Shown piece after piece: positions 24,060 through 25,936 of a stretch of 25,936 bases of DNA. The position numbers were made by a program, and so were the translations under genes. The stretch comes from an uncultured Eubacteriaceae bacterium. Its GTDB lineage: Bacteria > Bacillota > Clostridia > Lachnospirales > Lachnospiraceae. The stretch lies in assembly GCA_945938055.1 (NCBI GenBank), contig CAMEUH010000007.1:1-25936 (forward strand), written 5' to 3'. The notes under the pieces are model-generated. The model saw only the letters and a program-made list of their open reading frames with translations, had not been told where the DNA came from and did no database searches. Position 1 is the stretch's first letter, and each line of letters opens with the position of its first letter.

Positions 24060-24072
24060 TTATAAAAAATAA

Positions 24073-24144
24073 AGCGCGAGACGGGGATCGAACCCGCGAC
24101 CTTCTCCTTGGCAAGGAGACGCTCCACCACTGAGCCACTCGCGC
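24073..24144 (-). tRNA. tRNA-Gly (anticodon GCC)
   Basis: The 72-base cloverleaf folds fully. The acceptor stem GCGCGAG/CTCGCGC is perfect, the D-stem is GCTC/GAGC, and the anticodon stem is TCTCC/GGAGA around TTGCCAA, giving anticodon GCC. The T-arm has GCGGG-TTCGATC-CCCGT (one G-U pair), and the discriminator base is U, as is usual for bacterial tRNA-Gly. CCA is not encoded. It has its own promoter and terminator and so forms a one-gene unit. Confidence 0.98.
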
Positions 24145-24166
24145 GTACCAAACAAGTACATTTGAT

Positions 24167-24195
24167 ACTATACTATATGAAAAATCATTTGTCAA
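24167..24195 (-). promoter_or_regulatory. Strong SigA-type promoter of tRNA-Gly
   Basis: On the minus strand there is a consensus TTGACA (24190-24195), a 17-base spacer, then TATAGT (24167-24172). The -35 begins only 13 bases past the U-run of the pepF terminator. Confidence 0.88.
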
Positions 24196-24207
24196 CAAAA
24201 AAATTTG

Positions 24208-24233
24208 AAAAAAGTGGCGGATTACTCCACCAC
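24208..24233 (-). terminator. Rho-independent terminator of pepF containing its stop codon
   Basis: On the minus strand GTGGTGG (the last two Val codons and the first base of the Glu codon) pairs with CCGCCAC, including one G-U pair. The loop AGTAAT holds the TAA stop, and six T residues follow (24208-24213). Confidence 0.85.
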
Positions 24234-25936
24234 CAATTTTTCAAATTCATCCAGTAATTCTTCAAATACCTTTAATGCACCTTCAACCGGTTCCGGAGAC
24301 TCCATGTCCACTCCAGCTTTTTTCAGTACTTCAATCGGATAATCACTGCTTCCGCTTTTTAAAAAGTCCATATACCCCTCCACGGCACTTTTCCCTTCCC
24401 TCAATATTTTACCGGAAATTGCAACTGCAGCTGCAAATCCCGTTGCATACTGATAAACATAAAACGGAGTATAAAAATGTGGTATTCTTGCCCACTCTAA
24501 ATCAATTTCACAATCAATGACCATCTCCGGGCCAAAATATTTCTCATTTAATTCATGATATACTTTACACAAAAGTTCTGCAGTTAGTGTTGTACCTTCC
24601 TGTACCATGGCATGTGTAATCTTTTCAAATTCTGCAAACATCGTCTGCCGGAACATTGTCCCCTTAAACTGCTCCAGAAAATGATTAATCAGAAATTGTT
24701 TTTCCTGAGGGTCATGGCTTTTCTCAAGCAAATCATGAATCAGCAGTGCTTCATTACAGGTTGATGCAACCTCTGCCACAAAAATCCGATAGCCCGCATA
24801 AACATGTGGCTGATTGGAATTTGACAGATAGGTATGAATGGCATGACCCATTTCATGCGCCAGGGTAAACATGTTATCCAGATTTTCCTGATAATTCAAA
24901 AATACATAAGGATGCGTTCCATATGCACCCCAGGAAAATGCCCCACTTCGTTTCCCTTGATTTTCATAAACATCAATCCAGCCATTTTCATAACCTTCCT
25001 GTAATATAGAAAGATAATCCTTTCCCAAAGGTGCAAGTCCTTCTGCCACTTTCGTCTTTGCCATTTCAAAAGGAATCTTCACTTCATAATTTTTTACCAA
25101 AGGAGCATACACATCATACATATGCAATTCATCTAATTGAAGAATTTTTTTACGAAGTTTAACATACCGATGCATCAGTCCGAGATTTCTTCCTACTGAA
25201 TCAATCAGATTATCATACACCCGAACCGGTATATTGGAAGCATCCAGAGATGCTTCCATGGAACTTTGAAACTTTCTTGTTCGTGCAAAGAACCATGCCT
25301 GTTTCACATTTGCATGATACATGGATGCCAGCGTATTCTTATATGCACCATATGCAGAATAGATTGCCTTAAAGGTATCCTTTCGCACTTTACGGTCATG
25401 ACTTTCCATCAATATGGAATACTTTCCGTGGGTCACCTCTATTTCATTCTTATTACTATCACATATATTTCCAAATTTTACGTCTGCATTATTAAAACTT
25501 GAAAATATATCCTTCGCGCCCTGTGCCATGTCGCTTGCATTTGCCATGACATTTTCCAGTTCTTCTGACAAAATATGCTTCTTTTGTCTTAAAATATTTT
25601 TAAGATACTGGGAAAACAAGGATATTTTCCCAGTAGATTGAATGAATTCCTCGAGACGTTCTTCCGGTATTTCCAATATTTCCGGTTCCTGATAGGAATA
25701 CCTTGCATAGAACAGAGTCATAAGATTCTGTGATTTTCCCGCATAGTCCTGATACTTTGCATTTCCGGTATCCTCATAGTATCTCTGATTCGCATACACA
25801 TATATCTTCTCTACTGCCTGTTCCAGTTCATCACTTGCCTTTAACGCTTCATAAAGAATATCTTCCGACTCATTTAATCTTCCCTTAAAAGGTGACTCCG
25901 TGTTCAGACACTTTTGTAACGTATCGAATTCTTCCT
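24222..25936 (-). CDS. pepF: Oligoendopeptidase F, M3 family (5' end outside window)
   Basis: This cytosolic zinc metallopeptidase cleaves oligopeptides. The zinc site HEMGH is at 24843-24857, in the context FTLAHEMGHAIHTYLS. The third ligand is the Glu of FVAEVASTCNEALL, at the normal M3 spacing. The C-terminal IPHFYTPFYVYQYATGFAAA segment supplies the substrate-binding tyrosines and histidine. The frame is open to the right edge: codons continue upstream of the GTG at 25799 (KIYVYANQRYYEDTGNAKYQ, a typical internal PepF sequence), so that GTG is not the start and about 30 N-terminal residues are missing from the 570 visible. The gene ends in a terminator that includes its stop codon. It lies upstream of tRNA-Gly, with no functional link apparent. 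Confidence 0.97.
   Translation of the reverse strand, partial: EEFDTLQKCLNTESPFKGRLNESEDILYEALKASDELEQAVEKIYVYANQRYYEDTGNAKYQDYAGKSQNLMTLFYARYSYQEPEILEIPEERLEEFIQSTGKISLFSQYLKNILRQKKHILSEELENVMANASDMAQGAKDIFSSFNNADVKFGNICDSNKNEIEVTHGKYSILMESHDRKVRKDTFKAIYSAYGAYKNTLASMYHANVKQAWFFARTRKFQSSMEASLDASNIPVRVYDNLIDSVGRNLGLMHRYVKLRKKILQLDELHMYDVYAPLVKNYEVKIPFEMAKTKVAEGLAPLGKDYLSILQEGYENGWIDVYENQGKRSGAFSWGAYGTHPYVFLNYQENLDNMFTLAHEMGHAIHTYLSNSNQPHVYAGYRIFVAEVASTCNEALLIHDLLEKSHDPQEKQFLINHFLEQFKGTMFRQTMFAEFEKITHAMVQEGTTLTAELLCKVYHELNEKYFGPEMVIDCEIDLEWARIPHFYTPFYVYQYATGFAAAVAISGKILREGKSAVEGYMDFLKSGSSDYPIEVLKKAGVDMESPEPVEGALKVFEELLDEFEKLVVE

Noticed and set aside
23965..24198. A 77-codon minus-strand open frame
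   Set aside because: It spans the tRNA-Gly gene and its promoter; the tRNA fully explains the sequence.
25797..25799. GTG as the pepF start
   Set aside because: The frame continues upstream to the window edge with PepF-like sequence, so this is an internal Val codon.
1..25936. CRISPR arrays, insertion sequences, rRNA genes and riboswitches
   Set aside because: I looked for regularly spaced repeats, transposase frames, rRNA segments and long structured leaders and saw none. Leaders before metY, valS and clpB are too short for known riboswitches.

Overview
The window looks like chromosomal DNA of a low-to-moderate GC Firmicute, most likely a Lachnospiraceae-type Clostridium. The basis is A+T-rich intergenic DNA, strong AGGAGG-type ribosome sites, SigA-type promoters, and family content (a DUF4250 small protein, a pair I recognise by memory as DUF5716/DUF5717, a MoxR-DUF58-transglutaminase cluster). 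These are recognition calls made without database searches. Almost everything is on the minus strand, so transcription runs from high to low coordinates. Two genes are cut by the window edges: the transglutaminase-type membrane protein at the left and oligoendopeptidase F at the right.

Layout, in transcription order from the right edge. (1) pepF (24222-25936, 5' end missing) ends in a terminator that contains its own stop codon, followed at once by the promoter and gene of tRNA-Gly(GCC). (2) 22663-24072 is an AT-rich stretch holding a plus-strand membrane protein gene, a 109-base block of about 54% GC of unknown nature, and several inverted repeats. (3) A lone prepilin-like gene (21994-22662) has its own promoter and terminator. 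(4) metY, a membrane-anchored SGNH hydrolase and a hexapeptide acyltransferase form one operon (18961-21842) ending in a strong terminator. (5) clpB follows with its own SigA-type promoter and converges on the tiny plus-strand DUF4250 gene. (6) Back-to-back divergent promoters at 15945-16004 drive DUF4250 to the right, and to the left a four-helix membrane protein, a polysaccharide deacetylase and rarA. The deacetylase start codon lies inside a terminator-like hairpin. (7) A promoter at 13295-13324 starts a tight four-gene cluster (6370-13265): a giant beta-domain plus alpha-solenoid protein, an Hsp70/actin-fold protein, a TPR protein and a two-helix coiled-coil membrane protein. It appears to read on into valS, which has no room for its own leader or T-box. 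(8) A terminator after valS separates this from moxR, the DUF58 gene and the transglutaminase gene.

The best candidate for an undescribed system is cluster (7). It is an Hsp70-like ATPase with three partner-type proteins (solenoid, TPR, membrane coiled coil), conserved-looking but with no function that I know of, and linked to valyl-tRNA synthetase. The next most interesting items are the terminator-like hairpin over the deacetylase start codon, the GC-rich block at 22851-22959, and the orphan pilin.
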